DNA of 64,000 bases from Streptomyces sp. KMM 9044 (lineage in GTDB: Bacteria; Actinomycetota; Actinomycetes; Streptomycetales; Streptomycetaceae): NCBI RefSeq assembly GCF_024701375.2, contig NZ_CP113910.1, forward strand, positions 4,774,001 through 4,838,000. Direction: 5' to 3'. The notes below the pieces were generated by a model. The model searched no databases. It was not told where the DNA came from and saw nothing but the letters and a program-made list of their open reading frames with translations. Shown here one piece after another: positions 45,487 through 54,255 of this stretch. A program made the translations under genes and the position numbers. Every line of letters begins with the position of its first letter. Position 1 is the first letter of the stretch.

Positions 45487-46920
45487 ATGCGCAAGGCGCT
45501 CAGATGGCTGTTGACGCTCACGATGCTGATCGGCACGGTGAGCGCGGCGAGTGCGGCCACCGCCGCCGAGACCGACGTCACCGCCGGCACCGACATCGAG
45601 GAGAGGCTGCTCTCCGTCCCGGGCATGAGCCTGGTGGAGGAGAAGCCGTACCCCGGATACCGCTTCTTCGTCCTCGAGTACACCCAGCCGGTCGATCACC
45701 GCAGGCCCTCCAAGGGCACCTTCCAGCAGCGGATCACCGTGCTGCACAAGGACGTGGCGCGGCCGACCGTCTTCTTCACCGGCGGCTACCACGTCTCGAC
45801 GACGCCCCGCCGCAGCGAGCCGGCCCAGATCGTGGACGGCAACCAGGTCTCCATGGAGTACCGCTTCTTCACCCCGTCCCGCCCGGACCCGGCCGACTGG
45901 TCCACGCTGGACATCTGGCAGGCCGCCAGCGACCAGCACCGCATCCACCGGGCGCTGAAGGAGATCTACTCGAAGAACTGGATCTCCACCGGCGGCTCCA
46001 AGGGCGGCATGACCGCCACGTACTACGAGCGCTTCTACCCGCGCGACATGGACGGCGTCGTCGCCTACGTCGCCCCCAACGACGTGGTGGACAAGGAGGA
46101 CTCCGCCTACGACCGCTTCTTCCGGAAGGTCGGCACCGAGGAGTGCCGCACCCGCCTGAACGGCGTGCAGCGCGAGGCACTGGTGCGCCGCGAGGCGCTG
46201 AGCGAGAAGTACGAGGCCCTCGCCGCCGGGAACGGCTACACCTTCGACACCGTCGGCAGCCTGGACAAGGCGTACGAGGCGGTCGTCCTCGACTACGTGT
46301 GGGGCTTCTGGCAGTACGGCAGCGTGGCGGACTGCGCGCAGATCCCGGCGGACGCAGGGAACGCCACCGACGACGAGATCTGGACCTCGGTCGACACGAT
46401 CTCCGGCTTCTCGTTCTACACGGACCAGGGCCTGTCCCCGTACACGCCGTACTACTACCAGGCCGGTACGCAGCTCGGTGCGCCGACGATCCGCTTCCCG
46501 CACATCGAGAAGAAGTACGTCCGCTACGGCTACCAGCCGCCGCGCGACTTCGTGCCCCGCTCGATCCCGATGACGTTCGACCCCCGGGCCATGCGGGACG
46601 TCGACACCTGGGTGCGGCACAACGCCCGGCAGATGCTGTTCGTCTACGGCGAGAACGACCCGTGGGGTGCCGAGCCCTTCCGCCTCGGCAAGGGCGCGCG
46701 CGACTCGTACGTCATGACCGCCCCCGGCATGAACCACGGGGCCAACGTGGCCGGTCTGCCCGACGGGGAGAGGGCGCTCGCCACGGCCCGCATCCTCGAC
46801 TGGGCGGGCGTCGCGCCGGACGCGGTCAAGGACGACCCGGCCGGGGCGAAGCCGCTGGCGAAGTTCGACCGCAGGCTGGACGTGCGGGACATCGAGCGGG
46901 AACCCGCGCTGCACCGCTAG
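45487..46920 (+). CDS. Secreted S28-family aminopeptidase (tripeptidyl aminopeptidase type)
   Basis: 477 aa from the ATG at 45487 with AGGGGA upstream. A Sec signal peptide (MRKALRWLLTLTMLIGTVSA) precedes an alpha/beta-hydrolase peptidase. The catalytic Ser is in ISTGGSKGGMTATYYE, the Asp in YGENDPWGAEPF and the His in PGMNHGANVAG. The substrate-binding start is FFVLEYTQPVDHRRPSKGTF. Streptomyces homologues release N-terminal peptides from secreted proteins and protease precursors. Monocistronic. Confidence 0.9.
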   Translation: MRKALRWLLTLTMLIGTVSAASAATAAETDVTAGTDIEERLLSVPGMSLVEEKPYPGYRFFVLEYTQPVDHRRPSKGTFQQRITVLHKDVARPTVFFTGGYHVSTTPRRSEPAQIVDGNQVSMEYRFFTPSRPDPADWSTLDIWQAASDQHRIHRALKEIYSKNWISTGGSKGGMTATYYERFYPRDMDGVVAYVAPNDVVDKEDSAYDRFFRKVGTEECRTRLNGVQREALVRREALSEKYEALAAGNGYTFDTVGSLDKAYEAVVLDYVWGFWQYGSVADCAQIPADAGNATDDEIWTSVDTISGFSFYTDQGLSPYTPYYYQAGTQLGAPTIRFPHIEKKYVRYGYQPPRDFVPRSIPMTFDPRAMRDVDTWVRHNARQMLFVYGENDPWGAEPFRLGKGARDSYVMTAPGMNHGANVAGLPDGERALATARILDWAGVAPDAVKDDPAGAKPLAKFDRRLDVRDIEREPALHR

Positions 46921-47389
46921 GTCCGTCCTCCGCGGGTCACTCCTTTGCACAGCCTCCGGGCTGGATCACGGTCCTGAAGTGATCGTGCTTCGGCGGGTTC
47001 TGCACCGCGGACCGCTGCGCTGATCGGTGGCTGACCAGCTGTGATCAGTTGATCTTCCCGAACGGGTGACCTGCGGTGGACGGGGCTAGGGCGTAGGCGG
47101 TGACGGCTCACACCGGGCGGGCGCAGCCCACCGGCGAACCGCCGCCGAGCCGGACATAGAGAGTCGTGGACGCCCGGCACGCGTGTCTGGCGTCCACGGC
47201 CTTCGTCACCTCGTACTCGGGCGCGTGCTCCCCCGTGCCGTCGCAGGCCGTCTCGCGGACCTGCCCGTCATCCAGGTCGCGGACGCAGTCGCCGACGATG
47301 GTGCGCGGCCCGCCCCCGCCACCGGGATCGCCCGGGTGAGGGGGCTGGAGGTTGCGCATGCAGGCGCAGCCGCGCGGCACCGTCCCGTC

Positions 47390-47445
47390 GCCGTCCTCGC
47401 CGTCCTCGCCGTCCCGTCGCCGTCCTCGCCGTCCTCGCCGTCCTC
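47390..47445. repeat. 9-bp repeat tract with an 11-bp variant in the lipoprotein gene
   Basis: Units GCCGTCCTC, two copies, then GCCGTCCCGTC, then three more copies. The 9-bp unit keeps the frame (Gly-Glu-Asp repeats on the coding strand), whereas the 11-bp variant shifts it. Confidence 0.75.
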
Positions 47446-47674
47446 GCCGGACACGGGACGCTGCTCGCCGATGTGCAGGACGAAGTCCGTGGTGGCGGGG
47501 CAACGCGGCCCGTCCCGGACGGTTCCGTCGTGGCGGGCGACGACCCGGGCCGCCGCCCGCTCACTCGTGCACGGCACCTCGGTGAAACGGGTCCGGCCGA
47601 ACGAACTGCACTCGTCGACCCCCAGAAACACCGCTCCGTACCCGGAGGGCCGGGTCGGTGCCGGTGACACCGTC

Positions 47675-47713
47675 GCCGTCCCGTCGCCGTCCGCCGTCCG
47701 CCGTCCGCCGTCC
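47675..47713. repeat. Heptanucleotide repeat tract in the lipoprotein gene
   Basis: GCCGTCC at 47675-47681, a CGTC spacer, then four perfect head-to-tail copies from 47686 to 47713. Seven is not a multiple of three, so each gain or loss changes the downstream frame. Confidence 0.8.
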
Positions 47714-47998
47714 GTCCGGGCGGCCGTTCCTCTCGGCGCCGCCCGGCGCGCTCTGGCAGCCGGCCGACAGGGCCGCGGCCAGCACGGAGAGCGCGCACAC
47801 CACACCCGGGGAACTTCTCACGTGCGTCACCACCCCCCGGACACCCCGTCCCGTGTGACCCGCCGCAGCAGGTCACACCAGACATACGGCATGTTCGGCG
47901 CGCGTCGGTGAGGGGGTGTCGGGTGTGTGACGTACGGGTGCTACGTCAGGGGCCGCCCTGGGCGGGCGGGACCCGGATGCCGTGGTCGGTTGCCGTGG

Positions 47999-49888
47999 TC
48001 AGTACGTCAGCCCGTGCCCGACCGGGTACAGCACCGCCGCCGGGTCGTCCGCCCGCTGCACCGGCACCGGCAGCGTCCCGCGCGGCTCCGCCCGGCCCGC
48101 GATCACCCGGGCTGCGGCCCGCAGTTCCACGTCGGTCCAGGAGTACGTCGCCAGGTACGCCGGTACGGCGGGCAGATGGGCCACGTCGTAGGGGTTGCGG
48201 ATCGCCACCGCGACCACCGGCCTGCCGGTCGCCAGGAGACGCTCGACCAGCGTCCGCTGGCTGCTCGCCGCCGTCACGTTGTACGTCCCGACGACCACGG
48301 CGTCCGCCTCCTCGGCGGCGGCCACGGCCCGGTCGATCGTCGCCGCGGACGGTGCCGTACCGGTGGGCAGGGCGGTGGCGGTGAACCCCAGTTCGCCCAG
48401 CGCGTCCGCCAGTACACCGGTCGGCGGTCCCGTCGTGCCGGACGGGGAGGCCGGGTCGGCGCCGACGACCAGCAGCGTCGGCTGCCTGCGCCGGGACAGT
48501 GGCAGCGCACGGTCCTCGTTGACCAGCAGGGTGGTGGTCCGTTCGGCGATCCGGTCGGCCGCCGCCCGGTGCGCCCGGGTGCCGACGATGCGGTCCACCC
48601 CGTCCGGGGAGGCGTACGGGTCCTCGAACAGGCCCAGTCCCGCCTTCAGGCGCAGCACGCGCAGGATCGATTCGTCGAGCCGGGCCTCGGTCAGTTCGCC
48701 GTCCTGGACGGCCTTCAGCACGGCGTTCCACGCCACGTCCAGGGACGGCGGGTTGAGCAGCTGGTCCACACCCGCCTTCAGGGCCAGCACCGGCACCCGG
48801 TCGTCGCCGTACTTCGTCCGCACCCCCTCCATGCCGAGGGAGTCGGTGACCACGACCCCGTCGTAGCCCAGCTCCTCGCGGAGGATGCCGGTGAGGATCG
48901 GGTGGGAGAGGGTCGCCGGGTCGTCGGAGGCGTCGAGCGCCGGAACCATCAGATGGGCCGTCATGATCGAGTCGATGCCCGCGGCGATCGCCGCCCGGAA
49001 CGGCGGCGCGTCCAGCCGCTCCCACTGCTCACGGCTGTGGGTGATCACCGGAAGGCCGGTGTGGCTGTCGACGGCGGTGTCGCCGTGCCCGGGGAAGTGC
49101 TTGGCGGTCGCCGCGACCCCGGAACGCTGGTATCCGGACACCTCGGCCGCGGCCAGCTCCGCCACCGCCCGGGGCTCGGACCCGAAGGACCGTACGCCGA
49201 TGACCGGGTTGGCCGGGTTGACGTTCACGTCGGCCACCGGGGCGTAGTCCTGACGGATGCCCAGGGCACGCAGCTCGCGCCCCGCGATCCGGCCGAGGTC
49301 GCGCGCGTCGGAGCGGGAGGCGCCCGCACCGACGGCCATCGCGCCCGGGAACAGGGTCGCCGGTTCTCCGACGCGCGCGACGATGCCGTGTTCCTGGTCG
49401 GTGGAGATGAGCACCGGCAGCCCGCGCGGCAGACCGAGGGACGCCCTCTGGATGCCATGGGAGAGGCTTGCGATCTGGTGCGGATCGCGGGTGTTGTGCG
49501 CCCAGGTGAAGTAGATGATGCCGCCGACCCGGTACTTCTCCAGCAGTTCGGCGGCCGTGCGCACGCCGATCTCCTCGAGGTTGGCGTCGATGTCCGCCTG
49601 GTCGGGTTCGGTGGCGGAGTGGCCGTAGACCCGCATCACGAACAGCTGGCCGACCTTCTCCTCCAGGGTCATCCGGGAGAGGAGGGCCCGGAGCTTTCGG
49701 TCGTCCGGGGAAGCGGGGTCCGCGGGGACGCCGGAGGCACCGGCCGCGTGTGCGGTGGCGCCGGCCGCGAGGACGGCGGTGACCGCCGTCGTCGCGGCGA
49801 GGACGGCGCGTCTGGACGGGCGCGCGGCGCTCCCCGTGCTCCCTGCGTTCTCCGTGTTTCCTGTGCTTCCCGTGCTGCTGTCGGGCAC
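47999..49888 (-). CDS. Secreted glycoside hydrolase family 3 (beta-N-acetylglucosaminidase-like)
   Basis: 629 aa. An N-terminal Ser/Gly tail and a twin-arginine signal (RPSRRAVLAATTAVTAVLAA) precede the GH3 (beta/alpha)8 domain, which starts at SRMTLEEKVGQLFVMRVYG. The NagZ-type His/Asp loop KHFPGHGDTAVDSHTGLPVI and the nucleophile region GVVVTDSLGMEGV are both present. A C-terminal alpha/beta sandwich domain follows (TLLVVGADPASPSG, VVAVAIRNPYDVAHLPAVPA). NagZ-like motifs favour chitobiose or peptidoglycan N-acetylglucosaminides as substrates. Start is GTG at 49888. Confidence 0.9.
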   Translation of the reverse strand: MPDSSTGSTGNTENAGSTGSAARPSRRAVLAATTAVTAVLAAGATAHAAGASGVPADPASPDDRKLRALLSRMTLEEKVGQLFVMRVYGHSATEPDQADIDANLEEIGVRTAAELLEKYRVGGIIYFTWAHNTRDPHQIASLSHGIQRASLGLPRGLPVLISTDQEHGIVARVGEPATLFPGAMAVGAGASRSDARDLGRIAGRELRALGIRQDYAPVADVNVNPANPVIGVRSFGSEPRAVAELAAAEVSGYQRSGVAATAKHFPGHGDTAVDSHTGLPVITHSREQWERLDAPPFRAAIAAGIDSIMTAHLMVPALDASDDPATLSHPILTGILREELGYDGVVVTDSLGMEGVRTKYGDDRVPVLALKAGVDQLLNPPSLDVAWNAVLKAVQDGELTEARLDESILRVLRLKAGLGLFEDPYASPDGVDRIVGTRAHRAAADRIAERTTTLLVNEDRALPLSRRRQPTLLVVGADPASPSGTTGPPTGVLADALGELGFTATALPTGTAPSAATIDRAVAAAEEADAVVVGTYNVTAASSQRTLVERLLATGRPVVAVAIRNPYDVAHLPAVPAYLATYSWTDVELRAAARVIAGRAEPRGTLPVPVQRADDPAAVLYPVGHGLTY

Positions 49889-50220
49889 GTGGGCTCCTTG
49901 GGGAGGTGATCCGTGGGGGATCCGCTGAAGGAAACTGCCGAGGAGTCACCCATATCCGGGAAGTTTCTGCCAGTCAAGGGTGTGGACGTGGTGGGCGCGG
50001 TCGGCGGGCACGGCCGGCCGGGAGTGCGGGCGGGACCGCCACCGGCGCTTCGGAAGGGGGCGCGCCGATGGCGGCGGTGCTGCCGGCCGCGGCACGGAGG
50101 AGAGGGTGGGTCGGCGTCGCAGCCGGTGGCGCGTGGCCGACACCGCGCGCGGACTCTTCCGGCAGCCCGCGTATGGGACGGGAGGGGGCGGGCGGGGGTT
50201 CCCGGGTGCGGGCGGAAATC
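49889..50220. other. Intergenic region between the GH3 gene and lysR
   Basis: 332 bp with no credible gene. GAAACT near 49930 and AGTTTC near 49962 form a loose inverted pair upstream of the GH3 start. No DasR or CebR consensus was found. The rest is G-rich, featureless sequence between the GH3 promoter and the lysR stop. Confidence 0.4.
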
Positions 50221-51189
50221 TCAGTCCGGGGCGGACGCCGGGTCCCGGGGCGCCTGGGAGGCCTGGGGCGCGGGCGGCCGGTGCGCCGAGACGGCGGGCC
50301 AGTGGGCACCCAGGGTGCGGACGGTCTCCGCGATCGCCGGACGGCGGGCCGCGCCGGCCCGCCACAGCGCGTACACGTGCCGTACGGGCATCGGGTCGAG
50401 CGGGACCTCCACCACCCCGTCGGGCAGCGGGCCGCGCCCGAGCCGGGGGATCAGCGCGATGCCGAGCCCGGCCGCGACCAGGGCGACCAGGGTCGGGTTC
50501 TCGTCCGCCTGGTGCACGATGTCCGGCTCGTGCCCGGCGGTACGCAGGGTGCGCACCAGCCACGCGTGGCAGACCCGCCCCGGCGGCTGGCAGATCCACC
50601 GCTCGCCGCCCAACTCCTCGCGCCGTACCGCCGTGCCGCGCTCCGCGAACGGATGCCCGCGCGGCACCAGCAGATCGCACAGGTCGTCCCCGACGACCGC
50701 CTGCTCCACGCCCGCCGGGGCGGGCAGCGGCGCGATGTCCCAGTCGTGCGCGACGACGAGATCGACCGCGCCCTTGGCGACCAGGTCCACGGACAGGTGC
50801 GGGTCGACCTCGGTCAGCCGGGTGTCGAGCGTGGGGTGCCGCCCGGCCAGGTCGGCCAGCACGGGCGGCATCAGTCCGCGCGCCGCCGACGCGAAGGCGG
50901 CGATGGTCAGCCGTCCGGACGGCACCCCGCGCCGCTCCTCCAACTCGGTCTCGGCCCGCTCCACGATCGCCAGCAGTTCCCGCGCGGTGGCCACGAGATG
51001 GTGCGCCGCGTCGGTCAGGCGTACGCCCCGGCCCTCCCGCTCCAGCAGCACGGTCCCGGTCTCCCGCTCCAGCTTGGCGATCTGCTGGGAGACGGCGGAG
51101 GAGGTGTAGCCGAGCGCCGCGGCGGCGGCCCCGACGGTGCCGTGCACGGACACGGCGTGCAGCGCGCGAAGGCGTTGGAGGTCGAGCAT
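50221..51189 (-). CDS. LysR-family transcriptional regulator
   Basis: 322 aa. N-terminal winged helix-turn-helix (MLDLQRLRALHAVSVHGTVG then AAAAALGYTSSAVSQQIAKL) and a C-terminal co-inducer domain (GRLTIAAFASAARGLMPPVL, VDLVVAHDWDIAPLPAPAGV), followed by a Pro/Ala-rich end. It is divergent from the EamA exporter gene with 89 bp between, the usual arrangement for a LysR regulator and its target. The effector is unknown. Confidence 0.9.
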   Translation of the reverse strand: MLDLQRLRALHAVSVHGTVGAAAAALGYTSSAVSQQIAKLERETGTVLLEREGRGVRLTDAAHHLVATARELLAIVERAETELEERRGVPSGRLTIAAFASAARGLMPPVLADLAGRHPTLDTRLTEVDPHLSVDLVAKGAVDLVVAHDWDIAPLPAPAGVEQAVVGDDLCDLLVPRGHPFAERGTAVRREELGGERWICQPPGRVCHAWLVRTLRTAGHEPDIVHQADENPTLVALVAAGLGIALIPRLGRGPLPDGVVEVPLDPMPVRHVYALWRAGAARRPAIAETVRTLGAHWPAVSAHRPPAPQASQAPRDPASAPD

Positions 51190-51278
51190 GACGGCTCCCC
51201 ATCGGTAAGCGGTGCTTCATCTCACCATGCAGGAATCTTCGCTGGTGCTGAAGGGTTGCGGGCGGTGATCCTCGACGT

Positions 51279-52322
51279 ATGCGACCTTCCCACGTCCTGC
51301 TCGCCGTTCTCGTCGCCGCCGTCTGGGGCGTGAACTTCGTCGTCATCGAGATCGGCCTCGACCACTTCCCGCCGCTGCTGTTCTCCGCGCTGCGCTTCCT
51401 CGTGGCGGCGGTCCCCGCAGTCTTCCTGGTGGGGCGCCCGAAGGTGGCGTGGAAGTGGATCGTCGGGGTGGGCCTCGCGCTCGGGGTGGCCAAGTTCGGG
51501 CTGGTCTTCGTCGGCATGGGCGCGGGCATGCCGGCCGGGCTGACGTCCCTGGTGCTCCAGATCCAGGCGGTCTTCACGGCCCTGTTCGCGTTCCTGCTCC
51601 TCGGCGAACGGCCCGCGCGCATCCGACTGGCGGGCATGGCGGTGGCCCTGGCCGGAATCGGTGTCGCCGCCGTCGACGAGGGCGCCTCGGGCCCTCTGGG
51701 AGCGTTCGCACTGATCATCGCCGCGGCGGCCTGCTGGGGCGTGTCGAACGTGCTGACCCGCAGGGCCGTGCCCGACGACGCCCTGAACTTCATGATCTGG
51801 GTGAGCACGGTGCCGGTCCTGCCGCTGCTGACGCTCTCGCTGCTCCTGGAGGGCCCGTCGCGGGACCTGGAGGCACTGGGCGCGCTGGACCTGGGAGGGA
51901 CGGGCGCCCTGCTGTTCGTCGCCTGGGGCGCCACCGTGTTCGGCTTCGGGGCCTGGGGATGGCTGCTGCGCCGTCACCCCGCTTCGACGGTGGCGCCGTT
52001 CTCCCTGCTGGTACCGGTCTTCGGGATGTCTTCGGCCGCCCTGTTCCTGGGCGAGCCGGTGAGCCCGCTGAGGTGGTGGGCGGCGGCCCTGCTGGTGGGC
52101 GGTGTGGCCCTGGCGTCGTTCAGCGGGCGGGAGCGGCGGGCGGGCCGGGAGGGGAGCCCGCGGCCGGGGCGGACGGGCCCGGCGACGACGCGCACGGGTC
52201 CGGTGCGCAGGGGGCCGTGCCGACGGGGCGGTGTGCGGGGCCGGCCGGGGAACGGGAGCCGGTTGTGCCGGTTGGTTGAGGGGCGGGGCAGCAGGCGGGC
52301 CGGGAGAGAAGGGCCCGGCTGA
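51279..52322 (+). CDS. EamA/DMT-family transporter
   Basis: Ten-helix drug/metabolite transporter with two EamA repeats: HVLLAVLVAAVWGVNFVVIE at the start, SLVLQIQAVFTALFAFLLLG ending the first repeat, and VSNVLTRRAVPDDALNFMIW with SAALFLGEPVSPLRWWAAAL in the second. It resembles the O-acetylserine/cysteine exporter EamA branch. The last 65 or so residues after ALASFSGRERRAG are an Arg/Gly-rich tail unusual for the family. A late frameshift, or a true end near 52140, is possible. Likely controlled by the divergent LysR protein. Confidence 0.88.
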   Translation: MRPSHVLLAVLVAAVWGVNFVVIEIGLDHFPPLLFSALRFLVAAVPAVFLVGRPKVAWKWIVGVGLALGVAKFGLVFVGMGAGMPAGLTSLVLQIQAVFTALFAFLLLGERPARIRLAGMAVALAGIGVAAVDEGASGPLGAFALIIAAAACWGVSNVLTRRAVPDDALNFMIWVSTVPVLPLLTLSLLLEGPSRDLEALGALDLGGTGALLFVAWGATVFGFGAWGWLLRRHPASTVAPFSLLVPVFGMSSAALFLGEPVSPLRWWAAALLVGGVALASFSGRERRAGREGSPRPGRTGPATTRTGPVRRGPCRRGGVRGRPGNGSRLCRLVEGRGSRRAGREGPG

Positions 52323-52556
52323 ACGTGCGGGGCTTGCGGCGAGGCGGCCCGGTCCGGCGGCAGGTGACCGGGCGCGTGGACGAGGCGGCCCGGTCCGGCG
52401 GCCCGGGGGCCGGTGGGTGGGGGCTGGTGGGCTGGGTCCTTCGAGGGGGCGGGGGTGGCGGATCGGTCGGGAGAGGGGGCTGGTGGCCGGGGTCGGTGAC
52501 GGGGTGAGCCGGCCCGGTGGCAGGGCGGACGAGCCGGCCGGGGTGACGGAAGTCGG

Positions 52557-53357
52557 TTAGGCCGAGTCGTTGAGGAGGCGGGAGAGGTGGGCCCGGGCAG
52601 GGCCGAGGAGGTCGGGGAGCGGGGCAGCCTTCTCGTACCAGCGCTTCTCGTACTCCCAGCAGAGCCAGCCCTCCCAGCCGTGACGGGAGAGGATCTCCAC
52701 ACAGTCGGCCAGCGGGAGGATGCCCTCACCCGGGGGGAGCGGGGTGGTGTCCTCGGCGGAGGCGATGTCCTTGACCTGGACGTAGCCGAGGTGGGGGGAG
52801 AGGGCGGCATGGCTCTCCGCGGGCTGCTCGCCGCCCAGCCAGGTGTGCATCACGTCCCAGAGGGCGCCCACGTGGCGGTGGCCCACGAGGCCGAGGATCC
52901 GCATCGCGTCGGCGCCGGTGCGGTGGGAGTCGTGGGTCTCCAGCAGGATGCGCACGCCGAGGTCGGCCGCGTGCTCGGCGGCCGTGCCCAGTCGCCGGGC
53001 GGCCGTCGCGTCGGCCTCCTCGGAGGTCTGGTCGGGGGAACCGCCCGGGAAGACCCGGATGTAGGGGGCGCCGAGGTCGCGGGCGAGGCCGAGGAGGGCG
53101 CGGATCTCCGCGACGACGGCCTCGTCGTCGCCCGGTGCGGCGACCCTGGTGTAGCCCGCGACGCTCAGGATCTCGATGCCGGCCGCCTTGAACTCGGCGG
53201 CGACATCGGCCCGTTCGGCGGGGGAGAGGCCGGGATGGACCGGTTCCTCGGGATGCGCGCGCAGTTCGACGCCGTGATAGCCGTGCGCGGTCGCGAGACG
53301 CAGTACGTCGGCCGTCGGAAGGCCGGGGACACCGAGGGTGGAGAACGCCAGCTTCAT
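52557..53357 (-). CDS. Xylose isomerase-like TIM-barrel protein (sugar phosphate isomerase/epimerase)
   Basis: 266 aa, AP endonuclease 2/IolE-like barrel: AFSTLGVPGLPTADVLRLAT, YHGVELRAHPEEPVHPGLSP, ILLETHDSHRTGADAMRILG with the metal Glu, VGALWDVMHTWLGGEQPAES with Asp and His, and a C-terminal WEGWLCWEYEKRWY. Likely a sugar or cyclitol isomerase. The substrate is unknown. Monocistronic on the minus strand; similar proteins often act with Gfo/Idh dehydrogenases such as that at 55613. Confidence 0.82.
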   Translation of the reverse strand: MKLAFSTLGVPGLPTADVLRLATAHGYHGVELRAHPEEPVHPGLSPAERADVAAEFKAAGIEILSVAGYTRVAAPGDDEAVVAEIRALLGLARDLGAPYIRVFPGGSPDQTSEEADATAARRLGTAAEHAADLGVRILLETHDSHRTGADAMRILGLVGHRHVGALWDVMHTWLGGEQPAESHAALSPHLGYVQVKDIASAEDTTPLPPGEGILPLADCVEILSRHGWEGWLCWEYEKRWYEKAAPLPDLLGPARAHLSRLLNDSA

Positions 53358-53487
53358 GAAAACGGACCCTACCCGGGACCCGCGGCGGTCACTCCCCCTC
53401 GCTGCTCCTCACCACTCCGGTGCCGCGTGCGGGGCGGGGCGGGGGCGCCGGTCCGGTCCTCCGGGCGCGGCGCCCCCGTGCGGGGCC

Positions 53488-54096
53488 TCAGGCCTCGGCG
53501 GGTGCCTTTGACACGCGGCGGTAGACGCACACCTGGGCGCCGGACTTCGCGGCGGTCGCCGAGGCCAGTTCGAAGGGGCGCTTCGTGCCGTCCACGGGGA
53601 AGATCGACTTGCCGCCGCCCAGCACCACCGGCATGACGAGGAGCTGGAGCTCGTCCACCAGGTCCTCGCTCAGCAGGGTGCGGGCGAGCGTGGAGCTGCC
53701 CATCGTCACGAGGTCGCCGCCCTCGGACGCGCGCAGCTCCCGGATCCGGGCGACGGCCTCCCCGGAGGGAAGGAGCCGGCTGTTGTTCCAGGTCAGGTCG
53801 GACTCACCGAGGGTGCCGGAAACGACGTACTTCGGCAGGCCGTTGATCCGGTCGGCGAAGGCGTCCCCGGCCCGCCGGGACCACGCCTCGGCCATGGTCT
53901 GCCAGGTGCGGCGCCCGTACAGGAGCCCGCCGGCCTTCTCCAGCGTCGCGTCGAAGGCGCCGCCGAGGACCTCCGGGTCGAAGTAGGCGTGCGACCAGCC
54001 GCCGTGGGCGAAACCGCCGTCGGTGTCCTCCTCGGGGCCACCGGGGGCCTGCACGACACCGTCGAGGCTGATGAACTCGGTGATCACGATACGCAT
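53488..54096 (-). CDS. RibD C-terminal/dihydrofolate reductase-like protein
   Basis: 202 aa from the ATG at 54096 (MRIVITEFISLDGVVQAPGG). DHFR-like fold: GGLLYGRRTWQTMAEAWSRR binds NADPH in relatives, GDLVTMGSSTLARTLLSEDL and VDELQLLVMPVVLGGGKSIF are family signatures. These stand-alone YyaP/YwjB-type reductases have no known substrate. Monocistronic. Confidence 0.85.
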   Translation of the reverse strand: MRIVITEFISLDGVVQAPGGPEEDTDGGFAHGGWSHAYFDPEVLGGAFDATLEKAGGLLYGRRTWQTMAEAWSRRAGDAFADRINGLPKYVVSGTLGESDLTWNNSRLLPSGEAVARIRELRASEGGDLVTMGSSTLARTLLSEDLVDELQLLVMPVVLGGGKSIFPVDGTKRPFELASATAAKSGAQVCVYRRVSKAPAEA

Positions 54097-54255
54097 GGCT
54101 GCCGCTCCTGGTGTTCGCTGAGGCGATGACGCAAGTGCAGACCGACGGCAGCGGCGGAACTCATCGCCGCCGGGAACCACGTACTGCGACCTGGCGGGAC
54201 AGCCACCGGCACGGGGACGGGTACGGCTGCCGGCGCCGGTACGTGCCCCGCCCGC

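Larger units (their letters stand above)
47108..47833 (-). pseudogene. Lipoprotein gene broken at simple-sequence tracts (possibly phase-variable)
   Basis: The GTG at 47833 begins HVRSSPGVVCALSVLAAALS followed by lipobox SAGC. After a heptanucleotide tract (47675-47713) the protein continues in a second frame: YGAVFLGVDECSSFGRTRFT, ERAAARVVARHDGTVRDGPR. After a second repeat tract (47390-47445) the end is in a third frame: GPRTIVGDCVRDLDDGQVRE, YEVTKAVDARHACRASTTLY, VRLGGGSPVGC. The last part resembles LppU/SCO3897-like lipoproteins (GDCV...C...LYV). Both frame changes fall in repeat tracts, so copy-number change could switch the gene on and off. Confidence 0.55.

Noticed and set aside
49930..49967. 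GAAACT/AGTTTC pair as an operator for the GH3 gene
   Set aside because: Only six bases per half with a wide spacer; no match to DasR, CebR or other known regulators of N-acetylglucosamine genes.
52323..52556. Possible small gene after the EamA transporter
   Set aside because: The 234 bp are low-complexity G-rich sequence without a ribosome site or recognisable protein.
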